DNA of 40,237 nucleotides from Zancudomyces culisetae (Eukaryota > Kickxellomycota > Harpellomycetes > Harpellales > Legeriomycetaceae): the NCBI GenBank assembly GCA_001969505.1, contig LSSK01000916.1, forward strand, positions 1 to 40,237. The letters run 5' to 3'. The notes under the pieces are model-generated. The model was not told where the DNA came from and searched no databases. It saw nothing but the letters and a program-made list of their open reading frames with translations. Position 1 is the first letter of the stretch. The number at the start of each line of letters is the position of its first letter. Shown here one piece after another: positions 20,306 through 31,823 of this stretch. A program made the position numbers and the translations under genes.

Positions 20306-23300
20306 ATGGTAAACATCAAATCGAAAAAATTGCAAAGAAAAAAAAGAGTTAGGCCATCACCAAGTTCAAGTATAAGAAAAGTAATCCTAGAGGCTAAAAA
20401 CAACCCATCCTCATTGTATGCAAATTTGCAGATTCTATCTAACCCGTTTGTTGGATTTGCCTCTACCTCGCAAAAAAGTGGGAAAAGAAGTCACAAAAAC
20501 GCGCGCAGTATTCGCAGCAGAAGAGTTATTAAGAGTATTGCAAATAGATCTACGCATACCAATACAAGTAGCATACTTGACTGTGTTTTATGCAATACAA
20601 AGCAAAAAACCCCCAAAAAAACAATGATGACATATATAGATACTACTATACCAACACCAACACCAACACCAACACCAGCATCAATACCAAGTACATCAAT
20701 ACCAAGTACATCAAGGCATGTAAATAATACAACAATTCATCAATATACGGACCGTCGTTCCTATGGAGGTGGGGTTCTCACAAACGATATAAAACTACCA
20801 GGTCCAGAAGGGGATCTTTTTGTCAAAAAACCCAAAGAAAATCAACATAATGAGATGGAAAATAGACCCGCGCCCAAGGTTGGCTGTAATGTCGATGTAG
20901 ATAGTGGAAACTCGTATCTACCAACCGAATCACCACCAAGGGGGTCTAAGAACCTAGGCAAAGAAGAGAACACTAAACAGAATGAAAATTTGTTTCTTTC
21001 ACCGAACCAAAACGAATCTAGCCATGCAAGCCATAGTGTGACTTATAGATTGAGCGATGAGAGAAATAGCCATGCTGTTACAAATTGTCTCTATTTTTCA
21101 CATAAACAAAAAAAAAAGCCATCGGGTAAAGTGAAGTACAAAACACCCGCTTATAATGACCATGACACAAAAACCGCAGCAATTTCGGGACCGACTACCA
21201 AATCATCTACAAAAAACAATCGGTTTACGTTTTTTTTCAACAAGAGACGCACAAGACGCGCGTCAATGTCACTAGGGAAAAATCGTGGGTCAAATAGGAT
21301 GAGTATGCACAAAGGTATCGATGAGCTTGCAAAGAAAAGTATGTCTGTTGTTGAGACCATTCCAATGGTAGTAATTTTCGATGAAGATAGGGTAAAAAAG
21401 GCGGTATTTGAAAGGTATTTTGAGAATAGGATGTCGAACGCAGTATATTACGACGGAGGTAGTCCCGAGATCATATCCAAAGTTATGGGTGTTTCAAAAC
21501 ACCTCTTGGTTAGGCGCTCACACGTTCACACAGAGTCTCCTACAGAGATACTGGAAGACATGGAATATGATAGTAGTCATGGTACATCTATCGACAATCT
21601 AAGTGAAGAGTCAGACATATACTCAAGACCAATACAAAGAGAAAGCGCCTACAAAAGACAAGCAGCAGTAAATGCCGATTCAGCATCGTTTGATTGGGAA
21701 GTGGGCAATGGTATCTCATCCAGTTTGCTTGGAAAGGACAAAGACAGTTCAACTCACTCAGTTTCTGTATACGAGTCGCGTAAAATAATTAGTATACCAG
21801 GCAAACTTGTAAATGGTACATTGTTGAGAAACACGTCAAAGGCATCTCATGGAGAAAAGAATAACAAGAGTATAAGCAGAAGAATTAGCAAACGCAATAA
21901 TAGCATAAGGCTGTCACAATCAATGAAGAACGACCGAAGAGATAGCTATGATATCAAAACGCAGTCTGCAGCACTAGATGTCTTTTTGAGCGAGCGAAAC
22001 ACATATGATTTTAGCTCTAGCAGATCCGGCAATAGTCGCCAAGGTACAGAGTCGCATAACCATTATAGAGCTGTCAATGTCACAACCGAAAATTCCCCAA
22101 AGCTAACACACAACATTCTTAATGAAAGTAAGGGCGAACTCGTTTTAGCACACCAAAAATCAATGTATTTGATGGAAAGCGGAGTAAAAATACGAGAAAG
22201 CAAGCTATACGCCTCAGACTCTGATATATCTGTACAACGTACTTCTGTTTTTATAGGCAAAGATATAGTTAGCGAGATCGGATTGCAGAAAACCCGCGGA
22301 ATTAGCATCAAACGTAAATTTGTGAACGCTAAACAAAGCAGAGGTGAAAAGTTGTGTATAGACACGAACATGAATATGAAAATAAGTGCGAATGGTCACA
22401 ATGATCCACCGCCACACATAGAGGGCAACATACCAGTGGGTAAAGATATTGAACTCAACAACGGTATAGTTTCTGAGGGATTCGATGGTAGTTTCGACAA
22501 AAATTATAGTAGAATATACACGGCTGACTCGTCATCAAAGGCCAAAGTTCTTCATCAAAGCTTATATGCTATTGCAAAAGAAAAGCGTGCATTACTTACA
22601 TCAAGGGAGCAGTCCAGTGCGTACAAGCCCACAGAGAAAAATCTTTTTGATAAAACTTCGCATGGCAGTAGCGCTAAACTATCCACACAGAATGACGGTG
22701 AAGGGCTAAGTGGTGCCCAGAACATCGATTCTATTGTTGAACACCTTGAAGACGAAAACACTTTTTCTACCTTCAATTCTTGGGAACATTCCGATGCAAA
22801 GCTAAATAAATCAATTCATCAAGACGAGGGTACTAATGAAATCGATGCAAAGAAACTTATAGATGTTCATGGTTTATCTATTGGTACTAGTACGTACAAC
22901 AAAAGTATTTCACCTAAAAATCGGAGTACAAGAGGCGCTTCGCTCGTATTCACCAAAATAGCTGGATCCACAAGTCTCCTAAACGATTTTCCGCTGACAC
23001 CGGTTGACATAGCCACACCAATAGACAAACACGCCAAAAAGTACAGCAGAATCTTCTCTGTCTATGAGCCGAATGTTTTAGCAATGTCGAAAAGGTCACT
23101 GAACAAAAGCACTATGTCTATTGGAAGATTTTCCCATTGTTCAGACGATAGTGATTACTCCACAGACTATTCCCAAGATGAATCAAGCTTTTCTATTGAA
23201 AACTCTTTTACTCACAACATCTCGCCCTCACAAAAAACGGCGGGCGCGGACGTAAGCGATGCTGAGGTAGAAGTAGATTTAGAAGTAGAGGAGGAGGAAG

Positions 23301-25286
23301 ATACAGGAGCAAAAGTAAAAAAAGAGAAAAAGATCGATAATGTGTCCAAAGTAGGAACAACATCAATAGGTCAAATGATTAATATGATACTTTACCATGA
23401 TAATGATGTATCCTCCACACCCCCTAATATAAATGGGTCTAGCAATAACAGACAAGCAGGGAGTAGTGGACAAAATTATGAAAGAGAAAAACCATCCATG
23501 ATGGAGTATGTGGAACAGCATACAGTTGTTCACAATGGAGACACAGGAAATAAAGAATACGATTCTGAGGATGGTGAATTTGACGAAAACTACGAAGATG
23601 AGGATGATGATGATGACGAGTATGGAGACGAATACAGAGACGAGGTCATGAACGGGAGTATGGGCACCCTGGGCTCGGTTTCCACTGCCGCTGAACCAAA
23701 CAGCAAGTTCAGTTCAGAAGATATTACTTCTAGCTCAGCCAATGGGAGATATAGTACAAACAAAAGCCCAAAGCTTTCATCACTGGTTAGGGACTTTGAG
23801 CAGAGTTTTCCCAGCAGATTCTTTAAAAAGCCAAAGCTATTTGCTAACCAACTCCCAGCTGAAATGTCGAAGCTATCCTTACTCAAATTCAAAGATGTTT
23901 TGAGCATTATAAGTTTTCTGGATACTGGAAACCCCAGTGGCGTTTACTTTTTAGGTTTCAGTACAAACCTGCTGTACACAAGGTTCAAGGACGTTCTTGT
24001 AAATGACGAAATACAAAATGTTGATATCGACAAGAGTGACTTTGGTACAACTGACACGGACAACGCGTTGAATTGTCTTAGAATCTACGATACCCTGCTT
24101 GAGCTGGCAAATTTAGGCAGGCAGAAACAAATGACATTAAAACCACTAAATACCCAAATACTCATGTATCTAATATACTGTCTGTCCTTAAAGCGACTGT
24201 ATCAGCAGCTAGTCGGCATCATTGTTAATAGATTTAAAACCGTCATTGAGCGCATTATCCAATCGTCTGCGAGTCACGAAAAAAATGTAAATGTCAAAAA
24301 TTCGGATGATTCATTTGGTGTCTGGACCAACCTCATCTCTGTTCATCAGAAAAAGGGCTTTATTTTTTTAAAACCAAGTGATGAACTTGACTTGCCCTCT
24401 CTTGAAAATACTCCCCCAACTTCGTTTAATTACCAGATTGACGGAGTCGAGGATAGGCCTTTGCGTCCCTCTAAGATCAACTCACTGAATGATATCACAT
24501 CTTTGCGTAACTCATACACCAATGCACTTAATGCCATCACCAACAATCTGGTGAACATTGTTGATATATCGGACAGTTGCACTACTATTCCAGATTTCTT
24601 AAAGGATCCCGATCAATTTTTTATTTTTAATGGTGCACTAATGTATGCATGTTATTTGGCCATCAAAAATATTGTCGATTCATTTCCTTTGCTGAGTAGT
24701 ACTGATACCAGAAGCTCTCTGAACATTTTGAGAATAATTTCAAACATCTATAACAATCCTCCTGATACCGGAAGCTTGAATGTTTTTGACAAAATGTTGC
24801 ACAAGGGCCATAACTCTACAGCTACTTCGTTCCTTACCCCAAATTCCGTTAATGTAAAGATCGATAGATTTGATTTTGATGTTTTTCTACTCGCCGAGCC
24901 AACGCCGCACACAGACGTAAACAATGAAATCGTTTCATTTTTGGGTAGGTTGATGCTCAGCATACACGTCAAGTGTGCTCTTGAAGTAGACCTAAAATTG
25001 GGACTTTTGAAACCAATCCACACCAAAAATGTCGATGGCGCTGATGCTGTATACAAAAAGTTGGATTCTGATTGCGAAAAGGTCAACATTAGTGGGAATT
25101 ACCAACCAGAAGGTCTTTCTATCCAGCACAAGAAAGAAGCAACTCGAAGGGGTACAAGACGTGATTCCCATTCGTCTATTTCATCAGCTTCATCGTTTTC
25201 ATCGTTTTCCTCACTTTCATCCCTTGATAGCGATCGCAGTGGTGAAGGCGACGATAAAAATTATATCGATAACGATGGTTCCATAA

Positions 25287-25321
<35 letters not shown>

Positions 25322-25639
25322 ACTAATCATTCTAACATTCAAAACAAAATACCTGGAGCTTCTGTTGCAAATTACACGGTATCTGAGCTACAAAATGACA
25401 CAGATAAATCGTTTTCCTCTGCTCCGAGTTTATTACAGCAACATTCTCCCCTAATATTGGCGCCCAAGTTCACGTCCTTTGAGGGGTTTGACAATCCTGC
25501 CCAGTACGAAGTACTAGGATACCCACTTCAAAATGTTTACAACAGGCGAGCCTTTTCAACTGTGGATAGCAACAGAAGCTCTAGTTCCTTCTACGATTTT
25601 GATGAACCATACTCTTCATTTTCCGGGGATTCTGACTAG
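20306..25639 (+). CDS. Unknown large protein, 1,777 residues, mostly disordered with a folded C-terminal region
   Basis: This is a single uninterrupted frame. I do not recognise the family. The first ~50 residues are strongly basic (KSKKLQRKKRVRPSPSSS). Residues ~115-130 are a Thr-Pro repeat with two IPSTS copies. Up to about residue 1150 the protein is Ser/Asn/Lys-rich with many RRxS-type basic-serine motifs, suggesting heavy phosphorylation. Acidic blocks occur near 980-1000 and 1095-1110. From about 1158 to 1580 the text becomes ordered and hydrophobic (FPSRFFKKPKLFANQLPAEM, LLKFKDVLSIISFLDTGNPS, LMYLIYCLSLKRLYQQLVGII, FFIFNGALMYACYLAIKNIV), probably a helical domain. A Ser run, an 11-Asp run (residues 1662-1672, GAT repeat) and a Phe/Ser-rich end follow. 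There is no signal peptide and no clear membrane helix. A cortical or polarity scaffold would fit the composition, but this is a guess. Confidence 0.85.
20649..20717. repeat. Coding microsatellite: CCAACA units plus a 15-base duplication
   Basis: About four CCAACA hexamers encode a Thr-Pro repeat and are followed by two copies of a 15-base unit (CATCAATACCAAGTA) encoding the IPSTS pairs in the large protein. The unit lengths keep the frame, so copy number could vary between strains without breaking the gene. Confidence 0.7.
25289..25321. repeat. (GAT)11 coding trinucleotide repeat
   Basis: Eleven perfect GAT codons encode an uninterrupted aspartate run (residues 1662-1672) in the large unknown protein. 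It follows a serine-rich stretch. Perfect codon repetition points to replication slippage and likely length polymorphism. Confidence 0.9.
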
Positions 25640-27718
25640 AAACCACGCACTTCAGGAGCTACATTGGCTGGTTTCATCTAGACACATGCTCAGTTTTATC
25701 TGTACAATTAGTAAACTTATTTATCATTTTTAGCCACTTTATTTCAGTTCTTCTATTGGGGGGCAGAGGAGGAAGAGGTCGAGGTTAATAGTTCTCAAGT
25801 AGCAATCAAATACTCTCCTATCTTTGAAAAAACGAGTGCTCTATTACAGTTGCACCAGTTTTTAAATATTCTATTAGAGTATTTTATTTAAAAGTTTATG
25901 TTTACTTTGCAGGTGCCTGCGTACGTTTTGTAAATAAAGATGTATGTTTATTCTTACCCAGCTCTAGCGTTGGTCCCTATACCATGATGGATTCACCTCG
26001 ATAGCAACCTTTTTAACCCTTTTGTAGTCCCTGAGTAAATTTTAGTTTAATTGTAGTATAGTTGGAACCAGCGGTGTTTTAATGTTTATTGATATTGCCA
26101 GCTTCATGTCACAAGTGCCCTCCAGTTACATTTATGTCATAATTATTCTGAGTATGATTTTTACATATCTACATCGGCTTGGCAATTCAAAATACTATAA
26201 AAAACCAAATCAAAGTATATACTACATTCAATAACACTGACAAGACCGATGTTTTTTTGTTGTTGTGGTATGAAGGAGGGAGAGGAGATCAAGCGTTAGA
26301 TATGCATACCAAGTTGTTAATACTGACCTGTCCGATGATAAAACTCGGAAGTGTTGTAAAGTAACAAAACGAGCACTAAGACACACCATTGGCGGTTTAA
26401 ATATAACAATCGTGGGTTACTATTAAAATTAATTTCAGTGCATAATTATTTGTTTTAACCAAATGGAAAGCGAAGATTTTGTTTGCACAATTAATTTTGC
26501 CATCTGATGTAAGAAAGCACAAGAAAAGCGAGTTTGAGGGGGTGCGTGACTTTTCTCTAACCTATTGCTGTTGCTCCTATCATAACCATAACCAAACATG
26601 TTCAGACTATGTTGAGTGCCGTTGTAAAATTAGGATTTACTGGATCAAGTTTGTTATGTATCAACTTCTGTTATAAAAATCACTACATTATTTTGCTCAT
26701 TTTAGCCATTACACTGCACAAACTTTTCATTTTCCATTTTCCATTTTCCACTTTTCATTTTCCATATAGAATCTTTTTTTTAAAAACAATATTTGTTTGA
26801 CTACAACACTCTATTTTTATCTATTTATCAAGGTTTAAACAACATTTCTAAGTTGCAAGTAAAATAAGAGGCAAGACCACATACTCATACTCAATAATAA
26901 TATCAATAGCGGCTATTCATGCTATCAACAGTTTCAGAGAGAAATTAGCTGGATAATAGTAGTTTTAGTAGCAGTACCAAACGTAATAAACTGAAATGAA
27001 ATAAAAACGCGTATTTTCGAAACGAATACTCAAACAATACAACTCGATAATTGGTGGCTAAAAAGTATACCTAAAGAAATAGTAACACACAAGGCTGTTG
27101 TTTGCAAGCTCGCTGTTTTTCATAGAATAATCAAAGATACGAGGAATTGGTATTTTGACCGAACTTTGCACCTCGAAGATACAGGTTACACTGATAAATA
27201 TAAATATATAGATAGACACTTAAAACGTTGGAATAATACACAAGACCTATACTAATAAACAAAGTGTCTAAAGTCTTGAAAAATAAACGATAAAAATTGA
27301 GCTAGTGCTAGAACAGTAAACGATCTAACCTAGGAGAGAACCACTGGCTGCGTATTTAATAGTTAATGCGTAATACTCGTGTATAGTAGTGGAAGTGCCT
27401 TATTTAAAATTGTATACTTACCGCAGGAAACTTAAAACACCCCCCCCCCTCGGAAAAGAACGCATTTGCAAAAGTGTACAAGTGGTTGTTAATAAATATT
27501 TGTATTCGACAAATCGTATATCTATTAACCATTAATATCAACAATACTGGCATAAATATAAGTATACAGGCCAAAAAAAAAGCGTGTAGCTAATTATAAA
27601 CTTTGGTGATAATAATACAATACAGCAACCTCCTTCCTCTCCCGCCATTCCTAAGGAAAAATTATTAAATATACGGGCAGGAGCTTTTAATGAAGCAGGA
27701 TAGTATCAATAACAACCC
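25640..27718. other. Intergenic region and leader of the SIP5 homologue
   Basis: About 2.1 kb without a recognised gene. It contains an ATTTTCC/CATTTTC short repeat at 26720-26766, a run of about ten Cs at 27441-27450, and A/T-rich text. A 13-codon upstream frame starts at 27690 and overlaps the next gene's start. The small open frames present are low in complexity and were not called. Confidence 0.5.
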
Positions 27719-27731
27719 ATGCTTGCACTAA
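27690..27731 (+). promoter_or_regulatory. Upstream ORF overlapping the SIP5 start, ending in TAATG
   Basis: ATG at 27690 opens 13 codons and stops at TAA 27729-27731, out of frame with the main ATG at 27719. The stop overlaps the second in-frame ATG of SIP5 (27731-27733) as TAATG. Ribosomes using the upstream frame would miss the first start but could reinitiate at Met5. The arrangement is seen directly; the translational coupling is inference and assumes transcription begins upstream of 27690. Confidence 0.45.
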
Positions 27732-29426
27732 TGAATAGCAGATCAACAAAGACAAATAAAGATTGGTTTGAACCAAAAGGAATATATCCTGAGAATCAAC
27801 AGGATTTTGATATAAAGGTAGTCAGAAGACTTATAGCAGACGGAAAACTCGCACCATTTTACCAGGGTAGTTTAAGCGAGGGAAGTAGTGTTAGTTTAGA
27901 ACTAAACCAAGCCCATTTTTTTTCTGTCACTGGAAATAATACTAGTTTTGAAGATATCAAAAAGGGTACACATAAAAAAATCAAGAATAAAAACAATACA
28001 CAAAAAAAAATATCTGCAGGGAAGAATAACGTTGGTTGCAATAGTGGTAGAGGAATTCGTGAGATATTGTTAAAGTTTGCTGGAAGGTTTTTTCGTTTCG
28101 TCCGAAGCAGAATAGGAAGAAAGCAGGAGGTAATAATTAATATAGGAAAAAGACAAGCAAGAACTATTGGTAGTAGAAACCACAACGAACGTGTAGGTAA
28201 AAAAAGGGTTTCCGCAAATAGGTGCCACAGTGTAGAAGAAGGATTGTGCAACCAGAGTCACAGTAGTAATTCACTTGCAATTCCTGGTGGTAATAACACA
28301 GAAAAAAATGTTGATAATTCGGATTTTCATGGCAAAGTATTGGAGAACAGCCAAGACTACGATATATGTACACATCACCAAAGAAAAGGTGGAGGTGATA
28401 GTGAAAAAAATGGGGGATGGGAACAAGGACCTCACTATAACGATGGAGGCAATGGCACAGAGAGAGGTAGAGACAGAGGATACACAGACCTTTCGTCACA
28501 TCGTAATACCCAACATCAACAACTTTCCAAATGTGGTGCATGTGCCGATACATTACCTGTAGAGAGTAATAACAATGATTGTAGAGATAGTAATAACTCC
28601 GGGCACAGGAATAGTGACCAAACCTCGTTAGTTTTGGATTCGCATGATACTGATAAAGAAAAAAGAGATGTAATAAATAGCAAATTAGTCGGTGCTCATG
28701 CAAGCCCTATACAGATTATTCAAATTACAACCAATGTGATAAAGACGAGTAGCGGTCATAACAGCTCGGAGGGAATGGAGGAATCTATAAAATACAATAC
28801 ATATTCCTCCTACAGCATTTTAGGACCACCTGCTCAAGTGGAAAATCAAAAACCCAAAATACCAGAAAAAACACGACCAGCAAGTTTGAGTGAATCTGAA
28901 TCAGTTAACCAGCACAAAGATGAGTTTTTGAAAGCCAAAGAGTGTGAGCTGGCATGTAGCATAGAGTGTCCCATTTGTCTAATGTATTATAAACAAAGGC
29001 TGAATTCGACGGCCTGTTGTGCACAGTATATATGTACAGAGTGTTTTGTTCAACTGAAAAGAACAGTTTCAAAACCAGAACCCATATTGTAAGCCATTCA
29101 AGCCCACTTTTATTTCCAAGCTTGGTTATATATTTTGTTGATGTTTTTTTTTTTTTTGAAAAAAAAGGATGGAATCGGTTTCCCACCAGAAAATAGTGTA
29201 TTTTCTTGGGAAAGGAACGGAGAGGAAATATATAACATTATGTTGAAATAACAATAGGTGTCCATTCTGTATGAAGCCAGGCATGTCGGTAAAATACAAA
29301 GTACTCGGGAAGGATTCCAATGAGACAAGCAAGATAAAATTTGGAGTATTTGAGGTAATCAAAAAAAATCTGAAAAAAACAGATGTTAATGGTCACGATC
29401 ACGATCACGATCACGATCACCTTTGA
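27719..29426 (+). CDS. SIP5: Sip5-family zinc-finger protein, two exons, His-Asp repeat tail
   Basis: Exons are 27719-29088 and 29258-29426 (GTAAGC...AATAG, phase 2), giving 512 residues; yeast Sip5 has 489. Sip5 interacts with the Snf1 kinase complex and the Reg1/Glc7 phosphatase in glucose signalling. The N-terminal block [15 protein letters not shown]...[15 protein letters not shown] matches the conserved Sip5 'GfL.P.G.Y......D..VVk.LI..rkLAPFY' region. The zinc-binding end has ECPICLMYY (C417, C420), [17 protein letters not shown] (C433, C434, C439, C442), and CPFC (C458, C461) supplied only by exon 2, followed by MSVKY as in Sip5 'CPYC..fsitY'. The centre is long, Asn/Ser/His-rich and probably disordered. 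After exon 2's conserved text the protein ends in [12 protein letters not shown], unlike yeast Sip5, whose C-terminal half is much longer. A further upstream exon is possible. Confidence 0.9.
29394..29420. repeat. CACGAT hexanucleotide repeat encoding a His-Asp tail
   Basis: Four and a half perfect CACGAT units encode HDHDHDHDH immediately before the last codon of the SIP5 homologue. The repeat keeps frame at any copy number. Alternating His and Asp can bind divalent metals, so the tail might bind Zn or Ni; that property is inferred from composition. Confidence 0.9.
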
Positions 29427-30286
29427 GCTTTTTAGATAGTTATCATCAACTACGTATGAATATACACTGAATGAGAGTTTATTTGTCATAATTATACAAA
29501 TAGAAAGCGCGGTATTGCAATCTCGATAAACCAGGTAAATTTTTGCAATGCCTAACCAACTTGACAAGAGGAGTTGTTGTTAATGAAAGTAACATTATCA
29601 CGTGTGGTAAGCAAAAAAAAAACATTTACATGAAAATAAAAAGCTAATAGCTTGTAGCACCGCTCCGCGATTATGAATACAAGTATAATAATAATGTTTT
29701 TATTATCTTATTTCTTTTACGTCTAATGCTATGAAACATAGATGATATCAGACCTGATCGCGTTAAAAGGATAGAAAAAGAAGTCAAAAAGAGAGATAGG
29801 ATAGTTCAGCGGAGAGAAACAGCATTGGTTGGGTTTCTTCTCTAAATCCAAAAATATAACAACTGCAACTGCAACCACAATAAGTGTAGGGTGTGGGAGA
29901 CAAGAAACTAGCAAGAGCGCCTATCCATCTGGAAATAACACAGGTTTCCCTCCCTGTTCTCCCTCTTTTTTCTTTACCAATAGTTTCCGAATTCACAATC
30001 ATACTATACGTACTTTTGAATAGTGTTTAGTTTATCTTGATAGATCACAGCCTTAATATACCACTATGAAAATTACCGTCAACTATTTCACATTCTTGTA
30101 GTTTTATATTGTGAGATGACCAAAGGATGTTTTGAACAAGAGTAAAATTTAAAAAAAGCAGAATATATACACAGATAATACTAGTAATTATTAAAACTGT
30201 GATAAAAAAAAGGAGGAATGGTGTTATCTTGGTACAAGATTAATGAAAATAATAAAAAAGGTGTCAAAATACAACATGTAAAAGAA
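29427..30286. other. Convergent intergenic region between SIP5 and RAX1
   Basis: About 0.86 kb between two stop codons. AT-rich, with several AATAAA-like elements near 29680-29700 and 30210-30260. No gene or structured RNA is recognised. Confidence 0.45.
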
Positions 30287-31459
30287 CTAAATTCTAGTAC
30301 CAGGAATGAAAAAGAAGATCAAAGAGAAAAATACAGCTAAAAGAATGGAGGCGAGTAAAATTAAAAGCGCATATTTACGGTGGTTCCGCAGCGCATTTGC
30401 ATTGTGGATGGTGTTGTCATTACCATCAAAGCCTGTTGATTTAGCTGCAAGGGCATAAAACGAATCAACGCGGAAAATGGCGGTTAGAAGGGAGTAGAAA
30501 CTGAGAAAAAACGGTATAACGCAAAACCAACTCCAACCACGCGACGCCGAGCTTGTAAACAGTAGAGAAAATTCAGTACATAGTGCCACTACCAGAAAGA
30601 AGAATCCGCAGGCAAAGCGAATAGGAGTTGATTTGGGACGAATGTTGTGGTAATAACATTCGTAAAGAAATCGTGGAAACGTCTCGTATTTCATCGTCGC
30701 ATACACAAAGTTGCACGCTGGCGAAAGTGACGAAACAACGGTGTTCATATCGCGCGGTGGCGATGACGATGATGGTGATGATGATTCTTTCTTGAAGGCC
30801 ATCAATGCGGACTCGCTTTCCTGGCGAATTTCCTGTGGGATAAAAATACGACCGCGATTGTGCGGTTGGGAAATATACTTGTGGAAGATATCCTCCACTA
30901 TGCCCTGGTTAATTGCGTCATTATGTTCTTTCTCGCTGTGCTCAGATGTGTCGGTAAATATAGCCCTACACAGGCGGTGCAAGCGGCAGGGTGTTACTCC
31001 AGCCACTGGTTTGAGACTGTTGTATTCATTGTACAACACGGGCGTCACCGCCGCACTTCTATGGTCGCTGTTCTTATCGCCAGTATTTTCAATATTTTGA
31101 ACTACGGTTTGCTTCTGAATGACATCTGGCAAGAGCCTGTTAATTTCCAGCCAGAATTCTAAATCGCCTTGATTTTTTTCCATTTCCGTCAAATACTCAT
31201 AATAATTGCTTAGGCAAAAGGGGTATGCCGATCTTCCGTATAGACAATCGTTCAAATCGGGTGTTTTATCAAACAAGTGCTTGTATTTTTTCATATCTGC
31301 CTCTATTCCCTTGCCTCCAGCGAAAATAGCCCGCGAACCCAGAGGTGGGGTGACTTGAGCATGTGGATCCCAAAGACTTACATTTTTTGTGGCAAGTGAA
31401 TCTAATGCTTTTTTTTCAGCATAGTCTGAATCGGCTGGTTGAGTGTCTATTTCTACCAT
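30287..31459 (-). CDS. RAX1: Rax1-like RGS-domain membrane protein
   Basis: This is a single exon of 390 residues (yeast Rax1 has 435). Rax1, with Rax2, marks old division sites for bipolar budding and contains an RGS fold that is not a classic G-alpha GAP. Here the start of the RGS region reads YPFCLSNYYEYLTEMEKN and DLEFWLEINRLL (residues 79-110). After a charged linker, the end of the fold is YETFPRFLYECYYHNI (268 region), which matches the 'dcFPkFL...alhNi' element of Rax1. Three hydrophobic segments follow at about 281-302, 309-330 and 364-386, giving the expected RGS-then-membrane layout with a short C-terminal tail. A Ser/Pro-rich insertion (225-237) lies in the fold. Fungal RGS-membrane proteins other than Rax1 are the main alternative. 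Confidence 0.8.
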   Translation of the reverse strand: MVEIDTQPADSDYAEKKALDSLATKNVSLWDPHAQVTPPLGSRAIFAGGKGIEADMKKYKHLFDKTPDLNDCLYGRSAYPFCLSNYYEYLTEMEKNQGDLEFWLEINRLLPDVIQKQTVVQNIENTGDKNSDHRSAAVTPVLYNEYNSLKPVAGVTPCRLHRLCRAIFTDTSEHSEKEHNDAINQGIVEDIFHKYISQPHNRGRIFIPQEIRQESESALMAFKKESSSPSSSSPPRDMNTVVSSLSPACNFVYATMKYETFPRFLYECYYHNIRPKSTPIRFACGFFFLVVALCTEFSLLFTSSASRGWSWFCVIPFFLSFYSLLTAIFRVDSFYALAAKSTGFDGNDNTIHNANALRNHRKYALLILLASILLAVFFSLIFFFIPGTRI

Positions 31460-31823
31460 AATATTCTCTGTGTGTATACATACATTATTCTATGTTTTGA
31501 TATGCTTTTGATTTTGCGTTTTAATATTACTTGTCCTGCATATCTAAACAGGGTTTAAGGTTTTGTTGGACAAATAAAAGTGTAAATAAAAATATTAACG
31601 AAAATAAAATTTGGCAATAAAAAAAATTACAAGGATTACCCTGCCCAAAAAATACTGGTTATTAACCAAAAATTAAATGGTAAAAAAAAACAAAAAAAAA
31701 CAACGCCAAAATGTCTATTCTAGAGGTGTGAAGAAAAGGCAAATGTGACAGATAAACACAAACACTAAGAGCCTAAATGGCGAAAATAAAACACAATAAA
31801 CAAGAAAAAAAAAAGTATTTGGT
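31460..31823. other. Short spacer between two co-directional minus-strand genes
   Basis: 364 bases hold the RAX1 promoter and the 3' end of the upstream coiled-coil gene. The sequence is A/T-rich with poly-A stretches at about 31680-31700 (plus strand). No gene is recognised. Confidence 0.4.

Noticed and set aside
28164-28703. 179-codon minus-strand frame opposite SIP5, rich in Tyr/Cys/His
   Set aside because: It is an antisense shadow of the disordered centre of the SIP5 homologue. Its composition follows from Asn/Ser codons on the other strand.
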